The notes under the pieces are model-generated. The model saw only the letters and a program-made list of their open reading frames with translations, was not told where the DNA came from and did not search any database. A stretch of DNA of 64,000 nt from Curvularia sp. ZM96 (taxonomy: Eukaryota > Ascomycota > Dothideomycetes > Pleosporales > Pleosporaceae). Both the position numbers and the translations under genes were made by a program. Of this stretch, positions 31,467 through 41,941 are shown piece after piece. The stretch is from contig JAJGBQ010000001.1 of assembly GCA_022457065.1 (NCBI GenBank), forward strand, positions 6,820,001 to 6,884,000. Direction: 5' to 3'. Positions within the stretch are counted from its first letter, which is position 1, and every line of letters begins with the position of its first letter.

Positions 31467-33747
31467 TCAGAGCTCTCTGATGTTGATGACGGCATCTCTC
31501 CCCACACTCCCGTTCCTCTCTATCTCCTCATTTGAGCACTCGCCATTGGCTACCACCCTTCCCATCCGAGTCAGCCCGCTTTGCCTTCCCTCTCCTATCT
31601 GCTCCACTATGCGCTGAATATGAGGATAGCTGAGTTCTGGTTCCTCCATGAGCGTAGGTCTTTTCGATAGCTTTGTTCGCCTCTTTTCAGGCTTTTCCTG
31701 CGACTGCAACCACAGCAGCATACTCTCTTTCGTTGGCATAAGTCGGCTAGTGGGTATCGATGGCTCCAATTCAATGTCTCTCGGGATCGTTGATTTGCTC
31801 TCTGGTCTTAGCCATCGCCAGAACCCTTTCGTTGTCTTGGTCCAGATACCGAAGCCGTATTTGGTAGAGAGAAAGCCGATGACGCTAAACAGTGGTATGC
31901 TGACTGCCACTAGAACAATTGCAAATGGCCAGAAAGGTGCTGGATTAGGCATGTTTGTCATGCCGAAGATAGAGGTTACAAATGTCAGAGGCTATCCATT
32001 AGTCAGCCCCTCATATATGCCATATGGTGATTCGACAGCGCTGACATACCATGAAGAAAAGGTTGACGAGTGTCAAGACCTTGATGTTGTTCCCTTGCTC
32101 AACAGACTTCCGTGATTCCTTAATGCTAGTAACAGAGTACAGCTGCTCCCGCAATGCCTCAATCTCATAACGCTTTTCGTTGTTTTCTGCCATGAGAGCT
32201 CTCAACTCCTTCATCTCTCGTTCGAACATAAGTTTCAACAACCGCAGACGGCGCTTCCAGCGATCATTGCGCGGTGAATCCTCGAAAAGTGGCCATAGCG
32301 TCTTATTTTGGCCCTCCCAGATATCATCCGTGAAAGTGTCTTCGAAAGCGTCAATCATTGACTTAATACTGTCATTAACCATAATCAAAGTTTGATGGGC
32401 GAAGAAGTATCTGCTAATCCAGGTAAAGTCTTTGTCCTCAAACAGTCGACTTCTTCGCAACTCCTCGCTAAACAGAAAGCGTGTAGGCGGAGTGACTAGC
32501 TCGGTAATGCTTTGATATATCCCATGGTATCTCTTCCTAGCGTCCCTATATTCGGACAGTAAGGCATGAAGAAATGCTTCTGCCCCATTGAGATACTTAT
32601 GGCCAGCTTCGAAAGTGTATGGGGTTCCACTCGTTGGTGTTGACTTCCAGTCTGGAAAACTCTCGAGCTGTAGAACCTGCCAAGGCGACCAAACATCGGC
32701 CACCCATCCGAACTGTGTTTTTGCACGTTTTGCTCGGTTCCGAATCCGGCGTGGTTTGTCGTCGTGCAGGGCTAACGCAACAACGGCACTGCATCGCGAC
32801 AGTGGTACGTAGTGGTTGGGAGGGTCATGCCTATCCTGCCATCGCATCGGCACACAGTCGTCTCCAATGAGAGTATAATACCCAAAGTGGAAAAAGAAGG
32901 TTCGCTGACGTATAGGACTCTGACTAAAGGCCCGAAACATGTGTGCAGTCGAGGCTTCTGTTTCGACTAGATGTTGAAACAGCTCGTCCATGTCGAAAGC
33001 ACCACTTAGTGTCAGATGCAATGCACCAAACAAAATTGGTGAAGGTTCTCGCGCTACGGTGATACGCCCGACCACCTTCTCGTCTGGTTGCTTGCCGATA
33101 TCCCGTAATGTATGCCAAATCTCAAGTGCTTTACTCATGTTATTGTCGAAACTAGTCACTTCAATCAGTTCGGGCAAACCATTAGGTCCGACATTGTACA
33201 CTTGAAAGTGTGAATAATGGCTTCGGTCTTCTGCTGGTCCAGGTCCCATATGGAAGAGTGAAGGTTGTTTGGTGAGTTTCGCGAGATTGGAAATAATTGG
33301 TGCTAGGATCTCCCTGCCAGGCTTAGTCCAGTTGTATGTCTTCAAGTGCTCGCGCAGATGTTCATGGTCGAATGAGTGGAAAGGTAGTTCGCCTTGAACG
33401 AAAACGTTGTCTTCATCGTCGGTGCTGTCATCTGATATTGTCGCAGTATCGGCAAAGATAGCGTCTCCGCCCTGTCGTGTTAATGTGCGACGAGGCTGTG
33501 AGGCGTGAAATGGTTTTGAAATGTCGTTCGTTGCGGACAAGCTCTGTAATAGCATATCATGAGAACGCTGAAGCGACGCTACCAGGGTCCAAAGGCTGTC
33601 AAGCTCAGTTTTGGTCGTCTGTTGTGCCGATGCACCGGGTGATTCAGAGGTGGTGTTAGCTGTCAGCAAGCCCTTCAGCAGTGCATCATGAGAGCGCTGA
33701 AGCGACTCTAGCTCCTTCCGAACCTCGTCAGTGTTAATTGCCGCCAT
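31467..33747 (-). CDS. CorA-like two-helix membrane protein with duplicated N-terminal coiled segment
   Basis: Exons 32050-33747 and 31467-31991, joined by a 58 bp intron with a GCTGACTAAT branch; 740 aa. Near residues 545-600 it has the CorA C-terminal layout: a long helix rich in charged residues, then VLTLVNLFFMPLTFVTSIFGMTNM, i.e. transmembrane helix 1 ending in a variant of the GMN loop (GMTN), then a second helix (PFWPFAIVLVAVSIPLFSVIGFL). The large N-terminal part (to about 540) is typical of uncharacterised fungal CorA-like proteins rather than simple Mg2+ channels. Residues about 14-35 and 55-75 repeat SLQRSHDALL/SLQRSHDMLL, an internal duplication. The GMN change makes Mg2+ transport doubtful. 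Confidence 0.8.
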
Positions 33748-34221
33748 TTCTTATATCTTAAGCCGTACGACCCAACATGTAAAGACTGCTGTCGAGACTG
33801 AATGTCGCAAAGGGTTTGGCTTTTGTTGTGTAGGATTCTTAAGATTCGGCCCCCACGCTAGCCTTGCAGGAAGGCCAGCCTTTCCGTTCAGCATGCGACT
33901 GTACCGTGCAGCCTTCATTCGTGGAAGGAAGATGCTAAGGTAGAGCTGCGATCAGAAGACGGGGCGTTCACCGACATATGAATGTGTCATGTAAGGTTGC
34001 CAATGGTTGTCGCTTTTCCAGCACTAGAGCTTCCAAGCACGGCAAGTGCTATGCCTGCATATGACATTCTGCTCCCTTTTGTTCTGTGAGACAACGGATG
34101 GTTATGTTTTCTATGCACTTGCTTAACAGACGTGAGTGTCGTCTGGTAGATCGTGGGGTTGGCTAGATATGTTCTTGTCATTTTACGTGTTGAAAATGTT
34201 TAACTATGTTTTCTATTGTTT
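33748..34221. other. upstream region of the CorA-like gene
   Basis: About 470 bp of unique sequence; promoter of the minus-strand CorA-like gene. No coding evidence. Confidence 0.4.
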
Positions 34222-34320
34222 CACTACTGGCTCGCCTGCGGCGATTGGCCTATCGAAAGTATCCCAAAAAAATCGGCAAGCCGCCCCTCAGCCCACCAAA
34301 ACTAAAAATCGAAGGAAAGG
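34222..34320 (-). repeat. dispersed repeat tail, copy 2
   Basis: Reverse-complement homolog of 11107-11206: CACTACTGGCTCGCCTGCGG and TTGGCCTATCGAAAGTATCC match the other copy with a few substitutions and gaps. Here the sequence on the plus strand to its left is T-rich, as expected for a tail on the minus strand, but the sequence to its right does not resemble the head of copy 1. Confidence 0.8.
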
Positions 34321-34856
34321 CTTTGCAGTCAGATATAACTGTAACAGCTACTACAGCTACTTTTGGAAGTAGAACGGTAAACACTAAAAACACAGTAAAT
34401 AATAAGTAACTGTAACACCTACGACTACGTTTGAAATTGTAGGTGGCCGACATTTTCCGGTTTCACTAATTGTGCAAGAGCGAGCCATGTACACATTGTC
34501 GCCTGTGTAAAAATGTAAGTATCAAAACTTAAACAATATATAACAGCGAGGCTTACGCAAAGCTAAAAACGATATGAATAGTGCAATGGTGCTAAATCGT
34601 CACGAGGAACATTGCGTTCACATGGATGGCCTCTAAGTGCAATCTATTCAACGTCTTAGTTCCCATTCCATATCATGGGGGTGAAAGCCCTGTATGGACA
34701 AATCAAAAGAGCAATCTGTTTTCGGCCGAGGTAAAATCTAAGCGACATGCAAATCCACCCAACCCTCCGCTGTAACACCAAGCGTACCACTTCGTGACCC
34801 AATCTCAATAACGAACCCTTGTTCTAAACAATCTTCATCATGTCCGTCGAGGAGTC
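34321..34856. other. AT-rich gene-free stretch
   Basis: About 540 bp with ACTGTAAC/CTGTAACA repeated near 34340 and 34410. It may be the diverged head of the repeat copy or old intergenic DNA. Confidence 0.35.
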
Positions 34857-35904
34857 GACGCAGATTACGACCGCGATGCCATTATCGCAAGCATAAGACG
34901 ACACTACCAGCTCCTATCCAAGGTAGCAGCAATCAAACCAGGACATATTGCATACGCCCCAGAAGGAGGACTCAATGAAGAAGCCATTCCTCTAAAAAAA
35001 CTGCGTCGCCTAGGCTTCAACGACAGAATGATCGACTTTATCCGGCATGTTCCATGCGTAAATAGCGTCGATAGGCCAGTGTTTCCGTCCACACAGACAA
35101 CAAATTATTATAGCAACCTTCTTAGTTATGATGTTGAAAAGTATAAGCTCGAAGACCTGAATAGGGTGGAAATGTGGCCGCGGCCAGAGGAAAGAATTCC
35201 AGAAGGTATCCTTCCATTGTCACGGCCACTTCAGGGCGATCCTTTCGGGACGTGGTGGATGTTAGATACGAACAATGGTGAATTAAGGACAAACTATCTT
35301 AAGCATTATTCAATCTCTAACTCGTTAGCCATATAAGTAAGCTCACTACTTATAGCGCATTCATTATAAGACCACCAGACGAAGTACCTAAAGATGAAGA
35401 CTGGCGTACTACAAGGCCCGTACCCGCAACCGCTTATTTTCATAGGTTATTCGAAGATCTAAAGCCCCTTAACCTGTTACCCCTACTATTTAATTCTATC
35501 TTACTTGTCTAGGAAATCTAGCCGGCGCATAATAAACTAAAGGATTTCTAGTAATAGGCAGACATAAGTTGATGCAGCATCTCTATTCGCAGACTATGTA
35601 AACAAATCCCCTGACGCTTGTGATACAGGAAGCAAAGGAGATCTACCTCAAGTGCCACTGGCCAGACTTGCAGAAATTTCAGTGTGCAAAGTGTCGAAGG
35701 CTTTTGGTAGGTCTGCAGGAACGATGTAGAGCTTGGAAAGAGGAAAAGTATTCAAGAAGACCACCACCTGCCGATTATACTGATTCATCAGGGAATCACA
35801 TTGCTCTACCGAACTCTTCGTTGCCAATTGGAGATATAGAAACGTATAGTCCTAGCGCCAAACACTCTTTGTATCAAGTTTTACTGTTCAAATTTGTACA
35901 TTAG
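34857..35904 (+). pseudogene. frameshifted remnant of an unrecognised fungal protein family
   Basis: Three coding-like segments in different frames: 34857-35336 (DADYDRDAIIASIRRHYQLL...GTWWMLDTNNGELRTNYLK), about 35333-35512 (SAFIIRPPDEVPKDEDWRTT...) and 35629-35904 (EAKEIYLKCHWPDLQKFQ...). The ATG at 34840 is out of frame with the first segment. Segments 1 and 2 are separated by a 1-2 base frameshift next to TAA; the GT-AG pair there would enclose only 19 bp, too short for an intron. Stops TAG TAG then interrupt between segments 2 and 3. The AT content rises through the second half. I do not recognise the family. Confidence 0.55.
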
Positions 35905-36400
35905 TTCTCTCGGTGTAATGATCATATCAATCATATATTCTGGCCAGCGGCCCAAGCTCTATGCACTCAGTTCAGCACTGACTACGAACATCTCCACTGT
36001 GTCTTGACCGGAGTGGGGAAATACCAAGCAACACACCAGACAAGTAGAGACCAGAAGCCCCACAGATGAACGAGATAGAGTTACCATTAAGCAGCTCAAG
36101 CGGTTTAAACCAAGACAGGGTTCAAAGTGACCAAGACAGAATCTATGTAGCCAAGATATAGCAGTGCTTATATATGCGCAGGATCATCTCGGTAGATAAA
36201 TCGATACTGTCTGAAGGGACGTGTACTGGTCCAATCACGAAGAAGAATGTTAGCTAATCGTTAGCCATAAACGATACCGATATGTAGCTGTTGGCCTAAC
36301 AATAACTGCATATATGTATACCCTAGCCTCTGGTATGGTTGGGGATGGACAAAAAAGGGAACGTGAACAGGAATCCTAGGGTTTCGAAATTCCAACTGTG
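35905..36400. other. AT-rich gene-free stretch
   Basis: About 500 bp with dense stops in all frames and no repeat I can name. Confidence 0.45.
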
Positions 36401-36660
36401 TTAGCGAATACGCAATTCTTTCAACTGTGGGTGGATCTCCAAGACAGTAGGCTTGTTTTCGAGCTTGTGATACTGCAGGGACCTGGCGGTGTTGGGTCCA
36501 TTACAGGCGAGCACATGTGAGAAAGACAACCGCGGAGTCTGGTTGGGACTTTTTGTGGGCTTGGGCGGGTGCCGTACCCTGGTATGGCGTATCCACATCG
36601 CAGATAGCAAGATGACGACTATGGCCGCTGCCAAGACCGCCACAACGCGAGCTATGAAGA
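36401..36660 (-). CDS. possible C-terminal exon of a small membrane protein
   Basis: The frame reads a single transmembrane helix (ARVVAVLAAAIVVILLSAMWI) followed by a basic, Pro-rich tail ending LKELRIR. It has no ATG and an AG at 36656 or so could be an acceptor, implying an upstream exon between 36660 and 36850, but no splice I tried keeps a clean frame to an ATG. Might be a decayed or chance frame. Confidence 0.25.
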
Positions 36661-37577
36661 TATGTCACACATTCCGGTGAATAGGACTACGACTGGCTTG
36701 GCACTCGCGGGAAACCGGTGATGCTGCCCGAAAATATCGTTGCTGATGAAGTTCGTAACCTGAGGGATCTCTGTTGGGGCTGAAGGCGCTGACGCAATAC
36801 GTCATTGAGATAGACCGCATCTAGCCATCCCAAGACTGTTCATGCAAGACTTACCTACCGCCGCCAATGCCAAGGCGCATGGTCATTGTCTCCGTGCGTT
36901 GCTGCAAGCGAAAAGCTTGCACCAGAGTGGTCGAAAAGGCAGGTGGCGGGAGATCGCGAGGGTCGCCAAGAAGGCCAGATGCCGTGTATCCGTTGCACCT
37001 GGCATCATGAGGCACACTCAGTGGCCGTTAAACTGCCAAGTGTGTGGGAGAATTTTTTGTTGCCTTGGCGCCCGTCGTCTCAGCCAAACCGGAGACGCTT
37101 GGCATTTCTCCACCTGTCGACTTCCTCCACTGATTTCCCCACAGTCTGAGATATATCTTAGACATACCTGTCATCCGCCTCTTTTTTCTTCTCACCATTG
37201 CTCGCTATCCTGCTTCAGTGATTCGCTGCTCCATTCAAGTTTACCGCTTGCAAACACCTGCTCTTTCTCCCACTCTTCAGTTACCTCTATCCCATCTTTC
37301 ACCCTATAACTAGCCAATCACGGCTCGAAAATAAGGAGGAGTCTGCACCCCCGCCCCGTGCTGAAGTTCTCTATGTATACCACAGTCAACACCCAATCTA
37401 CCAAATTTGTCCACGCGGCCATAGTCCGCGGGGCAAGAATTCGCAGAAAGCTAGAGCGCTGACACTGAAACTCCCAATCTGATCGATTTTGATATCCGTA
37501 TCAACGAAATCAAACTCCCACAACATCGTAAATCCTCTCTTTTGAAAACCACCAAAAAAAAAAGTTCTTTATCCCGC
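36661..37577. promoter_or_regulatory. ENA ATPase upstream region
   Basis: Roughly 900 bp ahead of the ATG at 37578, pyrimidine-rich from 37180 to 37300 and with A-rich sequence immediately before the start. Long leaders of this kind are common for regulated ion-pump genes. The open frame at 36842-37309 has no domain. Confidence 0.45.
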
Positions 37578-40500
37578 ATGGGTAAAAAAGCTGCGCCCCT
37601 CGAGGGGCACGTCAGTGGGCAGGCGAACAAGCCAATGTCCAAGCCCGCCCACAGTCTCACCCTTCAAGAAGTCATCAACGAACTCAAAACGGATTCCTGG
37701 TCTGGTCTAGATGATGTCGAAGCCAAGCGCCGCGTCGATGAGTACGGTACCAATGAGCTCGGAGAAGCCGAAAGCGTCTCTGCCGTCAAGATCTTCATCG
37801 CTCAAATCGCCAACGCCATGACTCTGGTCCTGATCATGGCCATGGCTGTCAGTTTCGGTATCAAGTCATGGATTGAAGGTGGAGTCGTCGCCTTTGTCAT
37901 CGGTCTTAACATCGTCGTCGGCTTCTTCCAGGAATGGTCTGCTGAGAAGACCATGGACTCTCTTCGATCGCTCAGTTCGCCCACTGCTCGCCTTATTCGC
38001 AACGGACAGCAGATCACCGTCCCCTCGGCTGAAGTCGTTCCAGGAGACATCATCGAGGTCAAGGTTGGAGACACTATTCCCGCAGATATCAGGGTCTTCG
38101 ACGCTGTCAATTTTGAAACCGATGAAGCCTTGTTGACTGGCGAGTCGCTTCCTGTTCGCAAGCAAGAGGAAGCTACCTTCGACGAGAAAACCGGCCCTGG
38201 TGATCGTCTCAATGTTGCCTACAGCTCGTCTAATGTTACCAAGGGCCGCGCCAAGGGTGTCGTCTTCGCTACTGGTGCCTACACTGAGATTGGTGCCATT
38301 GCTGCTCAGCTGCGCGAAACCCAGTCCAAGGTTCGACCCGTCAAGCGCAAGGAGAATGGAAAGGCCAAACCCCACCGTTACATCGAGGCTTACACACTGA
38401 CCACTACCGACGCTATTGGACGTTTCTTGGGACTCAATGTTGGAACACCTCTCCAGAAGAAGCTTTCCAAGCTGGCTGTGTTGCTCTTCTTTATTGCTGT
38501 GGTGTGTGCCATCATTGTCCTGGCAGCGAACAAGTTTAGCAGCCGCCAGGAGGTCATTATCTATGCAGTGGCTACAGGATTGTCCATGATTCCTGCTAGT
38601 TTGGTTGTCGTGCTCACTATTACAATGGCCGCCGGTACAAAGTCCATGGTCCAGCGCCACGTCATTGTTCGAAATCTCAAGTCTCTCGAGGCTCTTGGTG
38701 GCGTCACAGACATTTGCTCTGACAAGACTGGAACACTGACCCAGGGTAAAATGATTGCTCGAGGTGCTTGGATCCCCGGCGTCGGAACATACACCATCGA
38801 GGACTCCACTGCTCCTCAGGATCCTACTGCTGGCAATGTTCGCTTTGGTGGAGCAGCCCCTGTGAATATGAACCTCAAAGCTGGTGGTGATGCCTGTGGT
38901 GAACTTGTGTCTGTCGAGAAGCTCGAAGGCCACAACCATTCCAGTTTTGGCGAGTTCCTCAAAGTTGCGTCTTTGGCTAATCTGGCTGCTGTCAAACAAA
39001 AGGACGACGGAACCTGGGAGGCCCATGGTGACCCGACCGAAATTGCTATCCAGGTTTTCGCTTGTCGTTTCGGTATGAACCGTCTTGGTCTCACCAAGGG
39101 TGACTCCCCACAGTGGGAAGACCTTGTCGAACTTCCATTCGACTCCGATGTCAAGCGCATGTCCGTCATTATGAAGCACTCCAGCGGCAACTATTCCTTT
39201 ACCAAGGGTGCTGTCGAGCGTGTCATCCAGAGCTGTACCACATACCTCGCTGACGGCAAGGAGCAATCTCAGCCTGTTACTGATGAGTTCCGCCAAGAGA
39301 TCCTCTCCAACATGGAAGCTCTTGCCGGCCTTGGTCTTCGTGTATTGGCGCTGGCCAGTAAGCGTTACCCTCACGAGGTAGAGAAAGGTGCTGAAGTTGA
39401 GCGTACCACTGTCGAGTCCGAACTCGTATTCCGTGGTCTCATCGGCCTTTACGACCCTCCTCGCCCCGAATCTGCCGTCGCTGTCCGCCAGTGCCACGAA
39501 GCTGGTATCGAGGTCCACATGCTGACAGGTGATCACCCCGAAACCGCAAAGGCAATCGCTATCGAAGTTGGTATTCTGCCTTCTGCCGAACGCTACAGGA
39601 AAATCTCCGGAGACATTGCCAAGTCGCTTGTCATGACTGCTGCCGAGTTCGACGAGCTGAGTGATGCCCAGATTGATGAGATGTCTGTATTGCCTCTGGT
39701 CGTCGCTCGTTGCGCTCCTAGCACCAAGGTTCGTATGATTGAGGCCCTTCATCGCCGTGGACGCTTCTGCGCCATGACTGGTGACGGTGTCAATGACTCT
39801 CCCTCGCTCAAGCGTGCCGACGTTGGTATTGCCATGGGTCAAGCTGGTTCAGACGTGGCCAAAGAAGCATCCGACATTGTGCTTACAGACGACAACTTCG
39901 CCTCTATCCTTGCCGCCATCGAAGAAGGCCGTCGTATCTTTGACAACATCCAGAAGTTTGTCCTTCACGTGTTGGCCGAAAATGTTGCCCAAGCCGGTAC
40001 ACTTCTTGTTGGTCTCGCGTTCAAGGACAACACTGGTCTGTCTGTGTTCCCTCTTGCACCCGTACAGGTTGTCTGGATTATCATGGCAACATCTGGTCTG
40101 CCAGATATGGGTTTGGGCTTCGAGCGAGCTGTTCCCGACATCTTGCAACGGCCTCCACAATCCCTCAAGACTGGTATCTTCACCATGGAATTCCTTGTCG
40201 ACATGGTCGTTTACGGTCTCTGGATCACGCTCCTCTGTCTTGCCAGTTTCGTCTTGGTCGTCTTTGGATTTGGTGATGGTGAGCTTGGATCAGGCTGTAA
40301 CGAGACATATTCGGAGCAGTGCGAGCTTGTTTTCCGTGCCCGTGCTTGCACATTCGCATGCCTGACATGGTTCGCTCTCTTCCTTGCCTGGGAAATGATT
40401 GACATGCGCCGCTCCTTCTTCCGCATGCAGCCCGGTAGCAAGCGCTATTTTACTCAGTGGATCATTGATGTGTGGAGGAACCAGTTCTTGTTCTGGGCTA

Positions 40501-40787
40501 TCATTGTCGGTTTTGTCCTCCTTTTCCCGCTCATCTATATTCCGGTTCTCAACACTGTTGTCTTCAAGCACGCCCCTATCACCTGGGAATGGGGCATCGT
40601 GTTTGTTGAGACAGGTATTTTCTTTGCCGGTATCGAGTTCTGGAAGTGGTGCAAGCGCGTCTACTTCCGCCGCCAGGCAGTCAAAAAGGGAACTGGGGTC
40701 ATCGACAAGAATGTGGAGATTGAAGACCGGGTCTTTGGTCGCTACTACAGCCAGGATACAAATGGCAGTGGTGGTGAGAAAGCTTAG
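37578..40787 (+). CDS. ENA1: ENA-type Na+/K+(Li+)-exporting P-type ATPase (class IID)
   Basis: Intronless, 1069 aa from the ATG at 37578; the frame extends to a TTG at 37542 that I reject. P-type ATPase signatures: the TGES loop (LLTGESLPVRK), the phosphorylated aspartate in SDKTGTLTQGKM (about D382), the nucleotide-domain KGAVERV, MLTGDHPETA and the hinge GDGVNDSPSLKRADVGIAMG. Ten membrane segments are apparent. Length, N-terminal HSLTLQEVINELKTD and C-terminal GRYYSQDTNG fit fungal ENA pumps at the plasma membrane, which extrude sodium, lithium or potassium at high salt or alkaline pH. Codon use gives a long antisense shadow frame that I do not annotate. Confidence 0.97.
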   Translation: MGKKAAPLEGHVSGQANKPMSKPAHSLTLQEVINELKTDSWSGLDDVEAKRRVDEYGTNELGEAESVSAVKIFIAQIANAMTLVLIMAMAVSFGIKSWIEGGVVAFVIGLNIVVGFFQEWSAEKTMDSLRSLSSPTARLIRNGQQITVPSAEVVPGDIIEVKVGDTIPADIRVFDAVNFETDEALLTGESLPVRKQEEATFDEKTGPGDRLNVAYSSSNVTKGRAKGVVFATGAYTEIGAIAAQLRETQSKVRPVKRKENGKAKPHRYIEAYTLTTTDAIGRFLGLNVGTPLQKKLSKLAVLLFFIAVVCAIIVLAANKFSSRQEVIIYAVATGLSMIPASLVVVLTITMAAGTKSMVQRHVIVRNLKSLEALGGVTDICSDKTGTLTQGKMIARGAWIPGVGTYTIEDSTAPQDPTAGNVRFGGAAPVNMNLKAGGDACGELVSVEKLEGHNHSSFGEFLKVASLANLAAVKQKDDGTWEAHGDPTEIAIQVFACRFGMNRLGLTKGDSPQWEDLVELPFDSDVKRMSVIMKHSSGNYSFTKGAVERVIQSCTTYLADGKEQSQPVTDEFRQEILSNMEALAGLGLRVLALASKRYPHEVEKGAEVERTTVESELVFRGLIGLYDPPRPESAVAVRQCHEAGIEVHMLTGDHPETAKAIAIEVGILPSAERYRKISGDIAKSLVMTAAEFDELSDAQIDEMSVLPLVVARCAPSTKVRMIEALHRRGRFCAMTGDGVNDSPSLKRADVGIAMGQAGSDVAKEASDIVLTDDNFASILAAIEEGRRIFDNIQKFVLHVLAENVAQAGTLLVGLAFKDNTGLSVFPLAPVQVVWIIMATSGLPDMGLGFERAVPDILQRPPQSLKTGIFTMEFLVDMVVYGLWITLLCLASFVLVVFGFGDGELGSGCNETYSEQCELVFRARACTFACLTWFALFLAWEMIDMRRSFFRMQPGSKRYFTQWIIDVWRNQFLFWAIIVGFVLLFPLIYIPVLNTVVFKHAPITWEWGIVFVETGIFFAGIEFWKWCKRVYFRRQAVKKGTGVIDKNVEIEDRVFGRYYSQDTNGSGGEKA

Positions 40788-41941
40788 ACCAATCTAGGCT
40801 AGATGAAGGATCGAAAAAAGAGATGGAAGGAGCGGTGAGTAAGGTATCAGGAGCACATGATGTTCTCTGATACGAGTGAATGTTGATCAAACTGTTTGGG
40901 TGAGAGATGCTGAGAACTAAATTGTTAAACGAAGGAGATGATGCTGTTGACCAAATTGCTTAAATTAGTATAGAGAATGAGTTAGTTAAGACCAGTTAAA
41001 AGTTAGTCAATCATTAAATGCTTTCATACCGAGTCTACCATCCTCAGAATATTCATAGAATTATTCGCAAGGTCCCACCCTGTGTACCGTATGCCCCTGA
41101 AAACAGTCGGAAACCATTTCCCCATATACTGTACGCGTGAGTTCATTTCAATGCAAGAAAGAAAACGGAAGAGAGAGAAAACCGAGACGTCACATGCCCG
41201 ACATATACTCTGACTACCCACCTTGCCAGCTGCCATTTTGTATGCGGTATTTTAGTTGCGTTTCACCTGATCAAGGCGCAGCAACATCGGCACTAACGAC
41301 TAACTTACCCCTCCGCAATACCCGATAGGGTGTCTGTTGGAGGATTGCGGCATTTTGACACCGTCTATCAATGCTTGGCGGGCGTCATACGCCGGAAGCT
41401 TTTCTGTTGGTTGATTTTCGTTACACTTTTTTGATGTTGGACGGGACGGGTAAATAAACGTAGAGAGCTGATTCGTATGTATGGGAACTTCCTAATTAGT
41501 TAGACACGAAAACGAAACCTGGAGGAAATATACAAGTCATTTCAAAAATTGATCTAAGTGCATGTGTATGAGCTAACTGTGATATAGAAACAGGCAGAAA
41601 AAAAACAGAATGAAGGGGCTCGAGGACGTGTGTGAGGGAAAGAAAGGGGATGGGACGCGTGAATCTGCATGGGCCAGAGCGGGTCCGCTGTAATCCGTAG
41701 TCCCAAATTATGTAAGCATTCATCGTCCTCCACATGTACGGAGGCACAAGTTGAGTCTATGATATACGAAATAGAAGTAAATCAAGCGACACATAAAGTC
41801 TACACGGCCGAGAATGGTGAAAATGGTAATATTCTTTCAGAAAACGGCATAACGGTAACGGTATCGCACACCTCTCGCCCAACCAGTGGAGATGCATTAC
41901 TATACAAACGCTACACATGAGATGGTAGGAAAAGCAGCCTT
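40788..41941. other. convergent gene-free region
   Basis: About 1.15 kb between the ENA stop and the PDX1 stop, AT-rich at 40900-41040. It should contain both terminators; the gap is longer than necessary. Nothing else supported. Confidence 0.45.

Noticed and set aside
34219..34470. GTTTCACTA present on both sides of repeat copy 2 as a target duplication
   Set aside because: The left copy overlaps sequence conserved in the repeat itself (CACTACTGG versus CACTGATGG), so the match is probably chance.
37866..39842. 658-codon minus-strand open frame antisense to the ENA ATPase
   Set aside because: It mirrors the codon pattern of a highly conserved P-type ATPase; its translation is low in hydrophobic order and has no domain. 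Long antisense shadows are common in GC-biased third positions.
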